A DNA stretch of 64,000 bases from Coleofasciculus sp. FACHB-1120 (GTDB lineage: Bacteria > Cyanobacteriota > Cyanobacteriia > Cyanobacteriales > FACHB-T130), in the NCBI RefSeq assembly GCF_014698845.1, contig NZ_JACJTV010000021.1:1-64000 (forward strand), in the 5' to 3' direction. Below, piece after piece: positions 53,401-61,935 of this stretch. A program made the position numbers and the translations under genes. Numbering within the stretch: position 1 is the first letter of the stretch; every line of letters starts with the position of its first letter. The notes beneath the pieces are model-generated. The model saw only the letters and a list, made by a program, of their open reading frames with translations, had not been told where the DNA came from and did not search any database.

Positions 53401-53968
53401 TTGGCAGGTAGCATTTAGTCCCGACGGTCAGTTAGTTGTCTCCGCCGGAGGAGACAGTACTGTAAAGTTGTGGAAGCTTGACGGTAGTTTAGTGAGAACT
53501 TTCCCAGGTCACACTACGGCAGTTTGGAGACTTGCTTTTAACCGTCAAGGTAATATCATCGCTTCTAGCAGTGGAGATAAAACCGTTAAGCTTTGGACAA
53601 TTGACGGTAAATTACTCAGAACGCTTTCAGGTCACACAGCAGCAGTGTGGGGAGTGGGGTTTAGTCCCGACAGTCAAATTATTGCTTCTGGCGGTGTAGA
53701 CAACACGGTGAAGTTGTGGAAACTCGACGGTACGGAACTAACCACGCTTAGGGGCCACACTGCGGCAATTAGGGGAGTAGCGTACAGTCCTGACGGAAAG
53801 TTTGTCGCTTCCGTCGGTGAGGATAACACGCTGAATCTGTGGAATGTGGAGCGAATTCTCCATCTGGATTTGTTAAGTTATGGTTGCAATTGGGTACGGG
53901 ATTATCTGCGGACGAATGCAGATGTGGAGGAAAGCGATCGCTTTCTTTGTGATGGAATTCAATCCTGA
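50426..53968 (+). CDS. AAA_35-TM-WD40 repeat protein
   Basis: An 1180-residue protein. An N-terminal AAA_35 domain (residues about 1-330) has the intact Walker A-like loop SRQMGKSSLL and Walker B FIFIDEVDSIL, plus GGQPFLTQKLCNL. A long coiled coil (about 410-470) precedes one membrane helix (about 470-492), a helical stretch, and 14 WD40 repeats (about 568-1130), enough for two seven-bladed propellers. Repeats 5 and 6 are almost identical in DNA (period about 123 bp), showing recent amplification. It is the second gene of a likely operon. The architecture is that of NTPase sensor proteins of bacterial conflict or signalling networks; ligand and output are unknown. Confidence 0.92.
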   Translation: MKYQVGGSLTSKAPSYVERIADTQLYDALKQGEFCYVLNSRQMGKSSLLVRTRHRLQQEGFKCTAVDMTNIGSEIITPTQWYKGIVADLWSGFNLLEKLNLKAWWREQEDISLLQRLSRFLADLLLVQFPNERLFIFIDEVDSILSLDFPVDDFFAWIRFCYNQRAINPEYRRITFAIFGVATPSDLIVDRNRTPFNIGKAIELTGIRLHEAQPLVKGLEVKKGNSQTVLKEILAWSGGQPFLTQKLCNLVGNLVDTRLSESETMNSVLTIPPGNEAFWVENLVKTRIIHKWESQDEPEHLKTIRDRLLRNERKAGRLLGIYQQILQGRKLPADDSQEQIELLLSGLVVKHEGYLQVKNRIYQEVFNLKWVEKQLEQLRPYSQAFDAWIASKQKDASRLLRGQALKDAQMWALGKSLSDLDYQYIAASQELDRKEVQLILEAERTKEVEARLKEEQRRLNQEKEAAKRQKILLFAVSVAFFIACGLGVITYFQYRRATESERQARISEIRAIASSSEGLFASNQGLDALIEAIKAKRKLQRLGLADSSIDRTVENALRQAVYQADEYNRFSGHQAAVMAVDISPDSKLIASASVDKTVKLWRRDGTEIATLTGHQAIVRRVKFSPDGQLIASGSDDGTVKLWKLDGTLLKNFQGNSLAVWGVAFSPDGQIIASASQDNTVKLWKLDGTLLKTFPARTGSGSTLTSVAFSPDGEIIASTSGDKTIKLWKLDGTLLRTLVGHTAVVSSVAFSPDGKTIVSVSGDKTIKVWKLDGTLLRTLVGHTAVISSVAFSPDGQKIVSGSRDKTVKIWNIDGTELTTFSGHSASIWDVAWSRDGSFIASAGAENTVRLWESKNPLQTTITAHKGAIWGIDISADSSTIATSSEDGTVKLWSREGKLLATFTGENSVLYGVGVASSADGKLIAATRNDDKVNIWERNGKAIATLTGHQANVFTVAFSPDAQIIATGSLDNTIKLWRRDGTLLHTMTGHHTPVWQVAFSPDGQLVVSAGGDSTVKLWKLDGSLVRTFPGHTTAVWRLAFNRQGNIIASSSGDKTVKLWTIDGKLLRTLSGHTAAVWGVGFSPDSQIIASGGVDNTVKLWKLDGTELTTLRGHTAAIRGVAYSPDGKFVASVGEDNTLNLWNVERILHLDLLSYGCNWVRDYLRTNADVEESDRFLCDGIQS

Positions 53969-54006
53969 TTTACATCAGGTATTCACCATAAAATAATCCC
54001 TTGACC

Positions 54007-56199
54007 TCAGATGGCGCTGAGATTGTAGCACGACAATGCGGCGATTAAGGTTTCAGCTCCCATGCTATCGACTGGCTTAGAAAACAAATATCCTTGCCCA
54101 GATTCGCATCCCATCGTCCGGAGTTGTTGCATCTGTTGAGCCGTTTCGATGCCCTCCGCGGTGACATCCATTCCCAAATTATTCGCCAGGGTCACAATCG
54201 CCCGGACAATCGATAAACTTTCGCCACCGATACCCATCCGGCTAATAAAAGAACGGTCAATCTTCAAAGTATTGATCGGAAAATGAAATAACCGGCTTAA
54301 AGAAGAATAGCCGGTACCGAAGTCATCAATCGATAGCTCAATGCCAAGGACTCTCAAATATTCCAGCATCGCGATCGCATCTTCATTGTCTGCGATCGCG
54401 CTTTCGGTAATCTCTAACTTTAAACTGTAGGGATCGCACTCTGTATTCCGCAAAATCTGGTCAATCTTTTCAATTAAATCAGGTTGCAAAAACTGCCTGC
54501 CAGACAAATTGACGCTCATTTTCAGTCCCCGTTGGTTCGGAAATGCCGACTGCCAGTGTTGCAACTGACTGCAAGCCTCTCGCAGCACCCACTCACCTAT
54601 CGGCAGGATCAGCCCCGTTTCTTCCGCCACGGGGATAAACTGCTCTGGGGAAACTAAACCGCGTGTGGGATGCTGCCAGCGCACCAACGCCTCGAAGCCA
54701 GAAATTTGACCCGTTGCCAGCGATACAATCGGCTGATAGTGCAGCCGTAACTCTTGGCGTTCCAGAACGTGTCGCAGATCCGTCTCCATCTGCAATCGGG
54801 CAACTGCTTGGTGGTGCATGGTCTTGTTAAACACCGCATACCGCGCCCTCCCCAGCGTCTTTGCTCGATACATGGCAATGTCGGCATCGCGCAGGATGTC
54901 TTCTGCCTGGTCATAGCCCAGCATACTCAAAGCAATGCCAATACTGACGGTGCTGAATACTTCTTGCCCCTCGATCTGCAATGGTTTTCGCAGTTCCCTT
55001 TGCAATCGATTGGCAATCCGAGTGACTTGGCTTAGGTCTGGTAAATCTGCTAGCACGATGGCAAACTCGTCTCCACTTAACCGCGCTACGGTATCTTCTG
55101 GGCGCACCGCTGCCTGGAGAATTTTAGCGATCGCTACCAGCAATTGATCTCCAGCGACGTGTCCCAGGCTATCGTTAATCACCTTAAATCGATCGACATC
55201 CAAAAACAGGACGGCAAATAAATAGTCCTGGCATTGATTCGCCCGTTCCAGGGTTTGTCGCAACCGCTCCATAAAAAAAGCTCGGTTGGGCAAACCTGTC
55301 AAAGCATCGTGATAAGCTGCATGGAATAATTGCGTCTCGACTTGCTTGCGCTGGCTAATATCCCGTTGAATTGCTAGGTAATGGGTAATCTCATCTTGTT
55401 CATTTTTGATGGGTTCGATGTGCCACTCGTTGTAAAACTCCGTGCCATCTTTGCGATAGTTAATCGCTTCGCCATAAAATACTTTCCCCTCGGACAGAGT
55501 TTGCCGCAGTCGGTCGAGAAGCCTCCGATCGGTTTTTGGTCCTTGCAAAATCCTCGGTGATTTACCGATGACTTCCTCTGGGATGTAGCCAGTCATTCTC
55601 GTAAACGCGCGATTGACAAAGACGATTTCTGGACCGGGAAACATTAAGTGAGTGGAAGTAATTGCGATCGCATCTTCCGCAAATTCAACCGCTGCCGCCA
55701 GTTGTCGTAACCTTTCGTCGGTTTTTTGCCGTTCCGTAATGTCAATCGCCACACCCACTAAACCAACCACTTCACCTGTTTCATTTTTCAAGGGGGTCGT
55801 GCGGTTTTCGTACACTAGATTGCCTAGAGAGGTAATCCAGGTCGCCTCTTTTCCTGCCAAAACGTTGCGAATATTGGCTAAGATGTCAGGCTGGTCTTTG
55901 TAAAGGTCAAAGATCGACTGCCCGATTGCCTCACCGGCTTTCAATCCGAGAGCCTCTAGCCCCTTGCCTTCAGAAAGCGTAAAAATCCCATTGCGATCCA
56001 GGGCATACAAGATAATCGGTGCATTTCCAACGCTGGCGCGTAGCAGCTGTTCATTACCTAATCCCAATGAACTGAGGCAATGTTGTGGCGATACACTCAT
56101 ACTCAAACAGCCGCCCTTCTTAGCGTTATCAATCCGTTCACATCGCATCGTCCCGATCCTCTGGGATTGGGAGATAGGTTTCTGCTTGATAAGTTCCAT
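54007..56199 (-). CDS. PAS-PAS-GGDEF-EAL c-di-GMP enzyme
   Basis: A 730-residue soluble protein. PAS 1 is at about residues 50-155. PAS 2 (about 165-290) is LOV-like in layout (GKSPRILQGPKTD and INYRKDGTEFYNEW) but has Pro in place of the photoactive Cys. The GGDEF domain reads ARLSGDEFAIVLAD, an active-type SGDEF, with RPED five residues upstream as the product-inhibition I-site. The EAL domain has GFEALVRWQHP, SVNLSGRQF, LEITES, DDFGTGYSSLS and ETAQQ, a full catalytic set. It can therefore in principle make and break c-di-GMP. It lies 98 bp downstream of the LOV-type kinase, same strand. Confidence 0.93.
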   Translation of the reverse strand: MELIKQKPISQSQRIGTMRCERIDNAKKGGCLSMSVSPQHCLSSLGLGNEQLLRASVGNAPIILYALDRNGIFTLSEGKGLEALGLKAGEAIGQSIFDLYKDQPDILANIRNVLAGKEATWITSLGNLVYENRTTPLKNETGEVVGLVGVAIDITERQKTDERLRQLAAAVEFAEDAIAITSTHLMFPGPEIVFVNRAFTRMTGYIPEEVIGKSPRILQGPKTDRRLLDRLRQTLSEGKVFYGEAINYRKDGTEFYNEWHIEPIKNEQDEITHYLAIQRDISQRKQVETQLFHAAYHDALTGLPNRAFFMERLRQTLERANQCQDYLFAVLFLDVDRFKVINDSLGHVAGDQLLVAIAKILQAAVRPEDTVARLSGDEFAIVLADLPDLSQVTRIANRLQRELRKPLQIEGQEVFSTVSIGIALSMLGYDQAEDILRDADIAMYRAKTLGRARYAVFNKTMHHQAVARLQMETDLRHVLERQELRLHYQPIVSLATGQISGFEALVRWQHPTRGLVSPEQFIPVAEETGLILPIGEWVLREACSQLQHWQSAFPNQRGLKMSVNLSGRQFLQPDLIEKIDQILRNTECDPYSLKLEITESAIADNEDAIAMLEYLRVLGIELSIDDFGTGYSSLSRLFHFPINTLKIDRSFISRMGIGGESLSIVRAIVTLANNLGMDVTAEGIETAQQMQQLRTMGCESGQGYLFSKPVDSMGAETLIAALSCYNLSAI

Positions 56200-56297
56200 A
56201 TTTTTTCACTAGAATTTTTCTAATATTTATTTACTATTTCTTAATATTTCCGGCTTGGGATCATCTGCTACCGAATCAGTGCATCCCTAGCCATTCA

Positions 56298-58805
56298 TTA
56301 CGCAACTTGAGAGGGAGCCATCGGGAGGGGTGTTGCAGATTCGGAACACTGCTGTAGCGGAATTTCTAAAATAAACTCTGTCCCTTGTCCGGGCGTTGAC
56401 AGACACTTCAATTGACCTCCATGACGCTCCACGACCACTTGGTAGCTAATAGACAACCCCAACCCAGTCCCTTCTCCTACAGGTTTGGTCGTAAAAAAGG
56501 GGTCAAAGATGCGTTTTTGGACGGATTCAGGAATGCCGCCACCATTATCTGCAATCCGGATGACCACTTGATTTTTGTTGTTAAGGGTCGTGCAAATCCG
56601 AATCGTCGGTAAGGGGGAAGGGGTGATGGGGAATGAGCGATCGCAACTTTCTTCTCCATGACTCATCACCCATGAAGCCTGAACGGTTTCCCGTTCCAGA
56701 GCATCAATGGCGTTGCTCAGGAGATTCATAAAGACCTGATTGATCTGCCCAGCGTAGCACTCGACCTGGGGTAAGTCGCCGTATTGTTTGACAATCAAAA
56801 TGCCTGGTTTTCCTCCCTGCGGCTTCAATCGATGCTGCAAGATCAACAGGGTACTGTCGATGCCTTCATGCAAATCCACCGGCTTTTTCTGGCTCTCATC
56901 ATGACGGGAGAAATTCCGCAAGCTCAGGACAATTTGGCGAATGCGTTCCGCCCCCATTTGCATAGAATCCAGTAGTCTTGGGAAATCTTCAACCAGAAAC
57001 TCCCAATCCATTGCCTCGGCTTCTGTTTGAATTTCTGCTGCTGGCTGAGGATAGTGCTGCTGGTAGAGGTTTAACAAATGCAGCAAATCTTGGGCATACT
57101 GCAAAGCCGGGGTCAAATTCCCATAAATGAAGGAGACAGGGTTATTAATTTCATGAGCAACACCCGCCACTAACTGCCCCAAACTAGACATTTTTTCGCT
57201 TTGGATCAACTGGGTTTGGGTTTTCCGCAGCCGATGCAGAGCTTGTTTAAGTTTGGTCGTTTTTTTCCTTAATTGTGCTTCTGATTTTTGTAATGCTTCC
57301 TCAGCTTGCTTGCGTTCGACCAGTTCGGCTTCCAGTTGCTCAAATAGCGTCGATTGCTGAATTGCGATCGCTAGCTGCACACTAAGCTGTTTGAGCAATT
57401 CCACTTCCGATGCCTGCCATTGCCTGGTTCCGGTGCAGTTTTGGGCAACGAGCAGCCCCCATAATTGAGGGTTGGATGAGGAGTAAGGGTTGGATGAGGA
57501 GTGAGGAGTGGATGAGGGAACAGGGCTGGTTGAGGTGTGAGGGCTGAGGAAGAGTCCTTTCACTTCCGTCTTGTTTTGCACAATGGGGACGACCAGACTG
57601 GCTTTTACCTGAAACTGTGCTAGCCAATCAATCTGACACTGACTGAGATTTGCTGTGTCGATATTCTCAATTGCTTGAATCTCACCTTGTTGGTAGAGAG
57701 AAAGGTGATTTTCCCCAAAACATCGGCTGTGAATCTGGGTTCCCAAACTCTCCGCCCAACCTGTGCCCACTGATTCTACAGCCCCAACACCACACCCATC
57801 TGAATGCAAGCGGTAGATCGTTACTCGGTCGGTGTTGAGAAATTGCCGGACTTGCGATACAGCCGTTTTCAGGACTTCTTCCAGGTTCAGAGACTGGCGG
57901 ATGCGCTGATTCATCGTTCTGAGCAGGCGTTCTCCGGTCGCTTGCTGCCACAACGCTGTTTCTACCTGCTTGCGACCTGTAATATCCATCACCGTCCCAG
58001 CCACTCTTGTCGGTGTATGGGTTTGGTCGCAAAATAGGGTGCCTGTAACGGCAACCCAGCGAACGGCACCATCCGGGCAAAGCAGACGATGTTCGATGCT
58101 AAAGAGACGACCTGCCAGGTCTTCTGTCCGGGATGCTTCCACAATCTGCGCGATCGCTTCCGTCACGCGATCGCATTCCTCCGGATGAATACACTTTAAA
58201 TAAGCTTCATAAGTGCTACCAAAGGAACCGGGTGGGAAACCCAATAAAGATTCCGCATTTGCCGACCAGGTTAGCTGACCCGTCTGCTTCTCCCACTCCC
58301 AAACGCCCATACTGGCAGCATTCAGGGCAAGTCCCAGCCTGGTTTCGCTTTGTTGTAACGCTGCTTGTGGCTGTTGTTCAGCGAGCTTGCGCTTGGTAAT
58401 ATCTGTCTGAAAGACGAGAAACTGAGTCAGTTTCCCACTTGCATCCCATACCGGAGCAATAATTAGCTCGTTCCAAAAAGGCGTGCCATCTTTGCGATAA
58501 TTCTTTAAGGCTACCCGGCACTCTTGCGCTACGTGCAAGGCGTGGCGAATTTGCTCAATCGCATCCTGGTCAGTATCGACACCTTGCAAAAAGCAGCAGT
58601 CGCGCCCGATGACTTCGGCTGAAGTATAGCCCGTTATCTTCTCAAAAGCGGGATTGCAATAGACGATAGAAGGCTTGGTGGAACTAGCATCCAGAATGAC
58701 AAGACCACCAGGCATGGTTGCTAGGACGCGATCGCATAACCCTCCTGCTTCTGGGTGCTGATTGAGGGTGTGGAACTTGCCTAACGTGCCTTGCTGGCTT
58801 GCCAT
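56298..58805 (-). CDS. LOV-PAS-GAF histidine kinase
   Basis: An 835-residue soluble sensor. The first PAS domain (residues about 25-140) is LOV-type: GRDCCFLQG at 67-75 places Cys70 at the flavin-adduct position, and NYRKDGTPFWNELIIAP follows; the usual Asn after GR is Asp. PAS 2 spans about 155-280 and a GAF domain about 295-480. A Ser/Pro/Asn-rich insert lies in the GAF. A coiled coil leads to HisKA (VAGVAHEINNPVSF) and HATPase (DNGGGIPESVQKRIFDPFF; GEGTGLGLSISYQVV). It is a likely blue-light-responsive kinase. No receiver is fused. Confidence 0.92.
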   Translation of the reverse strand: MASQQGTLGKFHTLNQHPEAGGLCDRVLATMPGGLVILDASSTKPSIVYCNPAFEKITGYTSAEVIGRDCCFLQGVDTDQDAIEQIRHALHVAQECRVALKNYRKDGTPFWNELIIAPVWDASGKLTQFLVFQTDITKRKLAEQQPQAALQQSETRLGLALNAASMGVWEWEKQTGQLTWSANAESLLGFPPGSFGSTYEAYLKCIHPEECDRVTEAIAQIVEASRTEDLAGRLFSIEHRLLCPDGAVRWVAVTGTLFCDQTHTPTRVAGTVMDITGRKQVETALWQQATGERLLRTMNQRIRQSLNLEEVLKTAVSQVRQFLNTDRVTIYRLHSDGCGVGAVESVGTGWAESLGTQIHSRCFGENHLSLYQQGEIQAIENIDTANLSQCQIDWLAQFQVKASLVVPIVQNKTEVKGLFLSPHTSTSPVPSSTPHSSSNPYSSSNPQLWGLLVAQNCTGTRQWQASEVELLKQLSVQLAIAIQQSTLFEQLEAELVERKQAEEALQKSEAQLRKKTTKLKQALHRLRKTQTQLIQSEKMSSLGQLVAGVAHEINNPVSFIYGNLTPALQYAQDLLHLLNLYQQHYPQPAAEIQTEAEAMDWEFLVEDFPRLLDSMQMGAERIRQIVLSLRNFSRHDESQKKPVDLHEGIDSTLLILQHRLKPQGGKPGILIVKQYGDLPQVECYAGQINQVFMNLLSNAIDALERETVQASWVMSHGEESCDRSFPITPSPLPTIRICTTLNNKNQVVIRIADNGGGIPESVQKRIFDPFFTTKPVGEGTGLGLSISYQVVVERHGGQLKCLSTPGQGTEFILEIPLQQCSESATPLPMAPSQVA

Positions 58806-59707
58806 TGCAGCTCTTAGAAGTAAGTAGTAACGAAAGATTAAGACTCTATTTCTTACGCTACACGAATCTTAACTTCTATTTACTATACCTAAAGACCTAT
58901 GCCTTCGGTGTGATGCCTTATACCGAATCTGGCGCTATTTTAATTGGGTTTCTAGCTGAGGGAATTGGAAGAAATTAATCTCTACGCACCAATAATCCTC
59001 AGAAGCCATCGGGTCTAATTTCTAACGACGGTCATCGCGTTGCTCTAAAATCTCGTTTGTCCTGAGAAATATGCGATCATCCATTTCCAATCGGACAACT
59101 TTTTCTAGCTCTTCTGTTAGGTTCTGATTCTGTTAGGTTCTGCTCCACAGTAGCAGCAGTTCCAACCACCGCTTTATCACCCACTGCATCTGCCTCCAAG
59201 CGGCATCCACATTCCCGCCAGTCAATATTAACAGTCAATACAGAGCTAGTCGCATTATTCGATTGCCCGATTTCATCCCGAAGGCGGCGATGTACCTCCA
59301 CATTGAATCCGGGTTCTGGGCAGTCAATCTTGGTTCGCGGTCTCTTGAGCTTCTGTATCGGGTAGCTCAGTCATCGACCACGCCTTAATTCATCTCACTA
59401 TCTAGGCAATATATGTCAACTGATTCATATCTAAATCCTCAAATAGGAGGAAAAGGGGTGCGCTGATCGAAGTAAATAACGACTTGCTACTCGCAATTTA
59501 AACTTGTCCACACCCCGCAAAAATTTACGGTGATTAAAATTCAGCATAGCGATTTAGTAGTAAGTAGACCTATGACTTTGGAGCGAATTAACAGCAAAGA
59601 TATATATCACCTAGGAGCGAAGCAGACCGCTAGAGGGAATACATAGGCTTAAAGTCAAGACCTAGGCTCTATCACTGAGTTATTAGGGAAAGCAAAAGGA
59701 GGGAAAA
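58806..59707. other. 0.9 kb spacer upstream of the stress cluster
   Basis: No convincing gene. A tandem 16-mer lies at 59112-59143. A minus-strand frame at 59077-59301 overlaps it and has no recognisable product. The 3' part should contain the promoter of the stress genes; AAAAGGAGGG just before 59708 is the first ribosome binding site. Confidence 0.5.
59112..59143. repeat. Tandem 16-bp duplication
   Basis: TTCTGTTAGGTTCTGA is followed directly by TTCTGTTAGGTTCTGC, a one-base difference. Likely a recent slippage event. Confidence 0.75.
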
Positions 59708-59962
59708 ATGACCCATCACGACCATGATGATGAGCGCATCACGGGAACCGCAGACGAACACTACAACCTGATTAGCGTGCTATACCATGCTCTAGAGGGT
59801 GCTAGTACCTACGAAATTTATACTCAGGATGCTGAGGAAGCTGGTGATGATGAACTCGTAGAGTTCTTCCAGCAACTAGAAGAAGAAGAGGCTCAACGCG
59901 CCGAACGAGCGAAAGAATTGCTTGCCAAGCGGATTTCTCCGCAGGGGGCGGTTGCTAGATAG
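59708..59962 (+). CDS. Small ferritin-like helical protein
   Basis: An 84-residue acidic, two-helix protein. The first 15 residues are His/Asp-rich (MTHHDHDDERITG), a possible metal-binding tail. The helices (YNLISVLYHALEGASTYEIYTQDAEEAGDDELVEFFQQLEEEEAQRAERAKELLAKR) look like half of a ferritin-like bundle; key segments are LYHALEGASTYEIY and ELVEFFQQLEEEEAQR. The start has an excellent binding site (AAAAGGAGGG). It resembles small conserved cyanobacterial proteins linked to oxidative stress, but I cannot assign a named family. Confidence 0.72.
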   Translation: MTHHDHDDERITGTADEHYNLISVLYHALEGASTYEIYTQDAEEAGDDELVEFFQQLEEEEAQRAERAKELLAKRISPQGAVAR

Positions 59963-60227
59963 CGATCGCGAAAGCTATCTCAGACTTATCCCCTTTAAAT
60001 TTTTGAAAGGATTCTTGGTTGAAGCCGCCACGAATCCTCAGGTTTGCATGATTAAAAAGCGTGCAGATTAAAAATCTTGTGTCTGTGCAAATACGGTGCA
60101 ATTACGGCGCGAACTTCAGAAGTAGAAATCGGAAGAAATCGGATTTTTGCTAGAAATATTCAGCGCTTCGACGAGTCATTAAGGAAGCGAAGCGTGAAAA
60201 TTGGCAAGAAGATTTAAGAGGTCAAAA

Positions 60228-60644
60228 GTGAAATACGACCAGTTCATTAAACAGGTTCAAAGCGTTGCCCAACTGAGCCACCGTCAAGAAGCAGAACGTG
60301 CTACTCGTGCCACGCTGGAAATACTGAAAGAACGCATCGTTGGAGACGAGGCAAAAGACCTAGCTTCACAACTGCCAGCCGAACTAAAAGAGTGTCTGCA
60401 CGGGCGAGAGGGCGAAAACGGTCAGTTTTTCTCGTTGCAAGAGTTTTACCAGCGCGTCAGCGAAAAAGAGGGAATCGATCCTCGCGATGCTGCAACTCAT
60501 GTTCGAGCGGTGTTCGCGGTGCTGCAAAAAGCTGTAACACCCGGTGAGTTTGCAGATGTCCGCGCTAATTTTTCGGACGATGACGCAGAGCTATTTTTTG
60601 CCGGAACTTTATTGAGTGAAGTTCCTAGTTCGCCATCATCTTAA
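60228..60644 (+). CDS. DUF2267 protein
   Basis: About 138 residues. It begins KYDQFIKQVQSVAQLSHRQEAERATRATLEILKERI (in part), with the family block LASQLPAELKECLHG and, further on, FYQRVSEKEGIDPRDAATHVRAVFAVLQKAVTPGEFADVRANF. DUF2267 proteins are small helical proteins frequent in stress-gene clusters of bacteria. Start GTG 60228, with AAGAGG at 60216-60221; a TTG at 60201 also lies in frame but would add a basic extension. A terminator lies just after it at 60643-60680. Confidence 0.9.
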   Translation: MKYDQFIKQVQSVAQLSHRQEAERATRATLEILKERIVGDEAKDLASQLPAELKECLHGREGENGQFFSLQEFYQRVSEKEGIDPRDAATHVRAVFAVLQKAVTPGEFADVRANFSDDDAELFFAGTLLSEVPSSPSS

Positions 60645-60680
60645 AAGTAAAACTTAATTCAAAATGAGTTTTACTTTTTT
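60643..60680 (+). terminator. Terminator of the DUF2267 gene
   Basis: AAAAGTAAAACT (60643-60654) is the exact reverse complement of AGTTTTACTTTT (60667-60678), followed by more T. It shows that the stress genes are separate transcripts, at least in part. Confidence 0.85.
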
Positions 60681-60736
60681 CTAGCGATCGCTCAAAAATT
60701 TTCCCAGTTAAAAATTTTCATAAAACAGGAGATTCC

Positions 60737-61837
60737 ATGACACAGCAAAATAATAACGGCAGCAAAAAGCGCGTTGCCATCTTGATCGAAAATGGGGTAG
60801 AAGATTCTGAATTTCAAGTCCCGTATAAAGCCTTACAGATGGCGGGAATGGAGGTCGTTGTCCTCGGTTCTCGGATGAACGAGAACTATGTGGGTAAACA
60901 AGGCAAATTGTCCCAGAAACCCGATGGCACCACTACAGAAGCCGTGGCTCTTGATTTCGATGCGGTTATCATCCCCGGCGGCATGGCTCCCGACGTGATG
61001 CGGACAAACCCCAACACCGTCAATTTTGTAAAAGATGCCTTTGAGCATGGAAAATTGGTGGCTGCCGTTTGCCACGGGCCACAAGTTCTGATTGAAGCCG
61101 ATTTGCTTAGAGGTAAGCAAGCGACTGGCTTCTTCTCTATCCGCACAGACATCATCAATGCTGGTGCCCACTATGTGGATGAGCCGGTCGTGGTCGATGG
61201 CAACCTGATTACCTCGCGTCAACCGGGTGATTTGGCAATTTTCACCACTGCAATTCTCAGCCGTCTCGGTTACGGTGGCAAAGAAGCCGCTTTACCGAAT
61301 GAAAGCGATATCACGGCTGAATGGTGGAAACTGGCGGATGCTTGGGGCGGTTCCACCAAGGGCGACATTGCCAAAGGTTTGAATACGGCGCTGACAGGCG
61401 AACGCTATTCGCAAGAAGCGTTTGAGCAGTATGCCGAGAAAAGTACAGATGCAGAATTGACTTCGATTCTGCAAGACATGATCAAAAATAAGCAGCATCA
61501 CATTCAAATGCTGGAAGAACGGCTGAATGCTCTGGGAGAAAAACCCTCGATTCCGGCGCAAGCGGCTGATAAATACGCCAAATTTAAAGCTTCTCTGCAA
61601 GGCAGTGATGACACCGATCTGTTGCGTCGCACAATGGGCGATTTGCAAACCGGCGTTGTCGATGTTAACAACTTGCGGATGAAATTTACCGATCCGGTTA
61701 CTACTGCCGTTCTCACCGCGATTGAAGTGGATTTGTCGAAGTACGAACAGTGTTTGGCGGCATTCTATAAATCCCGGATGGCAGGTCAAGAAGTGAAGCC
61801 TGCGAAGCCGACGACTGGCGTTTCCGTCAAGATGTAA
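60737..61837 (+). CDS. DJ-1/PfpI domain fused to a ferritin-like helical domain
   Basis: A 366-residue protein. Residues 10-185 are a DJ-1/PfpI (type 1 glutamine amidotransferase-like) domain, with VIIPGGMAPDVMR and the nucleophile elbow AAVCHGPQVLIEA (Cys of VCHG). Residues about 195-360 are all helical, with two bundle-like stretches (AFEQYAEKSTDAELTSILQDMIKNKQHHIQ, in part, and FTDPVTTAVLTAIEVDLSKYEQCLAAFYK). The C-terminal part looks like a ferritin-like four-helix bundle. The N-domain family includes glyoxalase-III and protease-type members. Start ATG 60737, with CAGGAG upstream. A hairpin follows at 61851-61877. Confidence 0.88.
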   Translation: MTQQNNNGSKKRVAILIENGVEDSEFQVPYKALQMAGMEVVVLGSRMNENYVGKQGKLSQKPDGTTTEAVALDFDAVIIPGGMAPDVMRTNPNTVNFVKDAFEHGKLVAAVCHGPQVLIEADLLRGKQATGFFSIRTDIINAGAHYVDEPVVVDGNLITSRQPGDLAIFTTAILSRLGYGGKEAALPNESDITAEWWKLADAWGGSTKGDIAKGLNTALTGERYSQEAFEQYAEKSTDAELTSILQDMIKNKQHHIQMLEERLNALGEKPSIPAQAADKYAKFKASLQGSDDTDLLRRTMGDLQTGVVDVNNLRMKFTDPVTTAVLTAIEVDLSKYEQCLAAFYKSRMAGQEVKPAKPTTGVSVKM

Positions 61838-61850
61838 GTTTTGAGTGCCA

Positions 61851-61877
61851 AGTAAGGTGGGCATCGCTCACCTTACT
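61851..61877 (+). terminator. Hairpin after the DJ-1 fusion gene
   Basis: AGTAAGGTGGGC pairs with GCTCACCTTACT around ATC, then CCTTTATTT. Confidence 0.65.
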
Positions 61878-61935
61878 CCTTTATTTGCTAATCGCGAATT
61901 CAACACTCAAAACGTTTATCAAGGAGATGTCCGGA

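Noticed and set aside
59077-59301. 74-residue minus-strand frame in the 59 kb spacer
   Set aside because: It crosses the tandem 16-mer duplication, has no good ribosome binding site, and matches nothing I recognise.
61292-61864. 190-residue minus-strand frame
   Set aside because: Antisense to the DJ-1 fusion gene; the sense gene has family motifs and a proper start.
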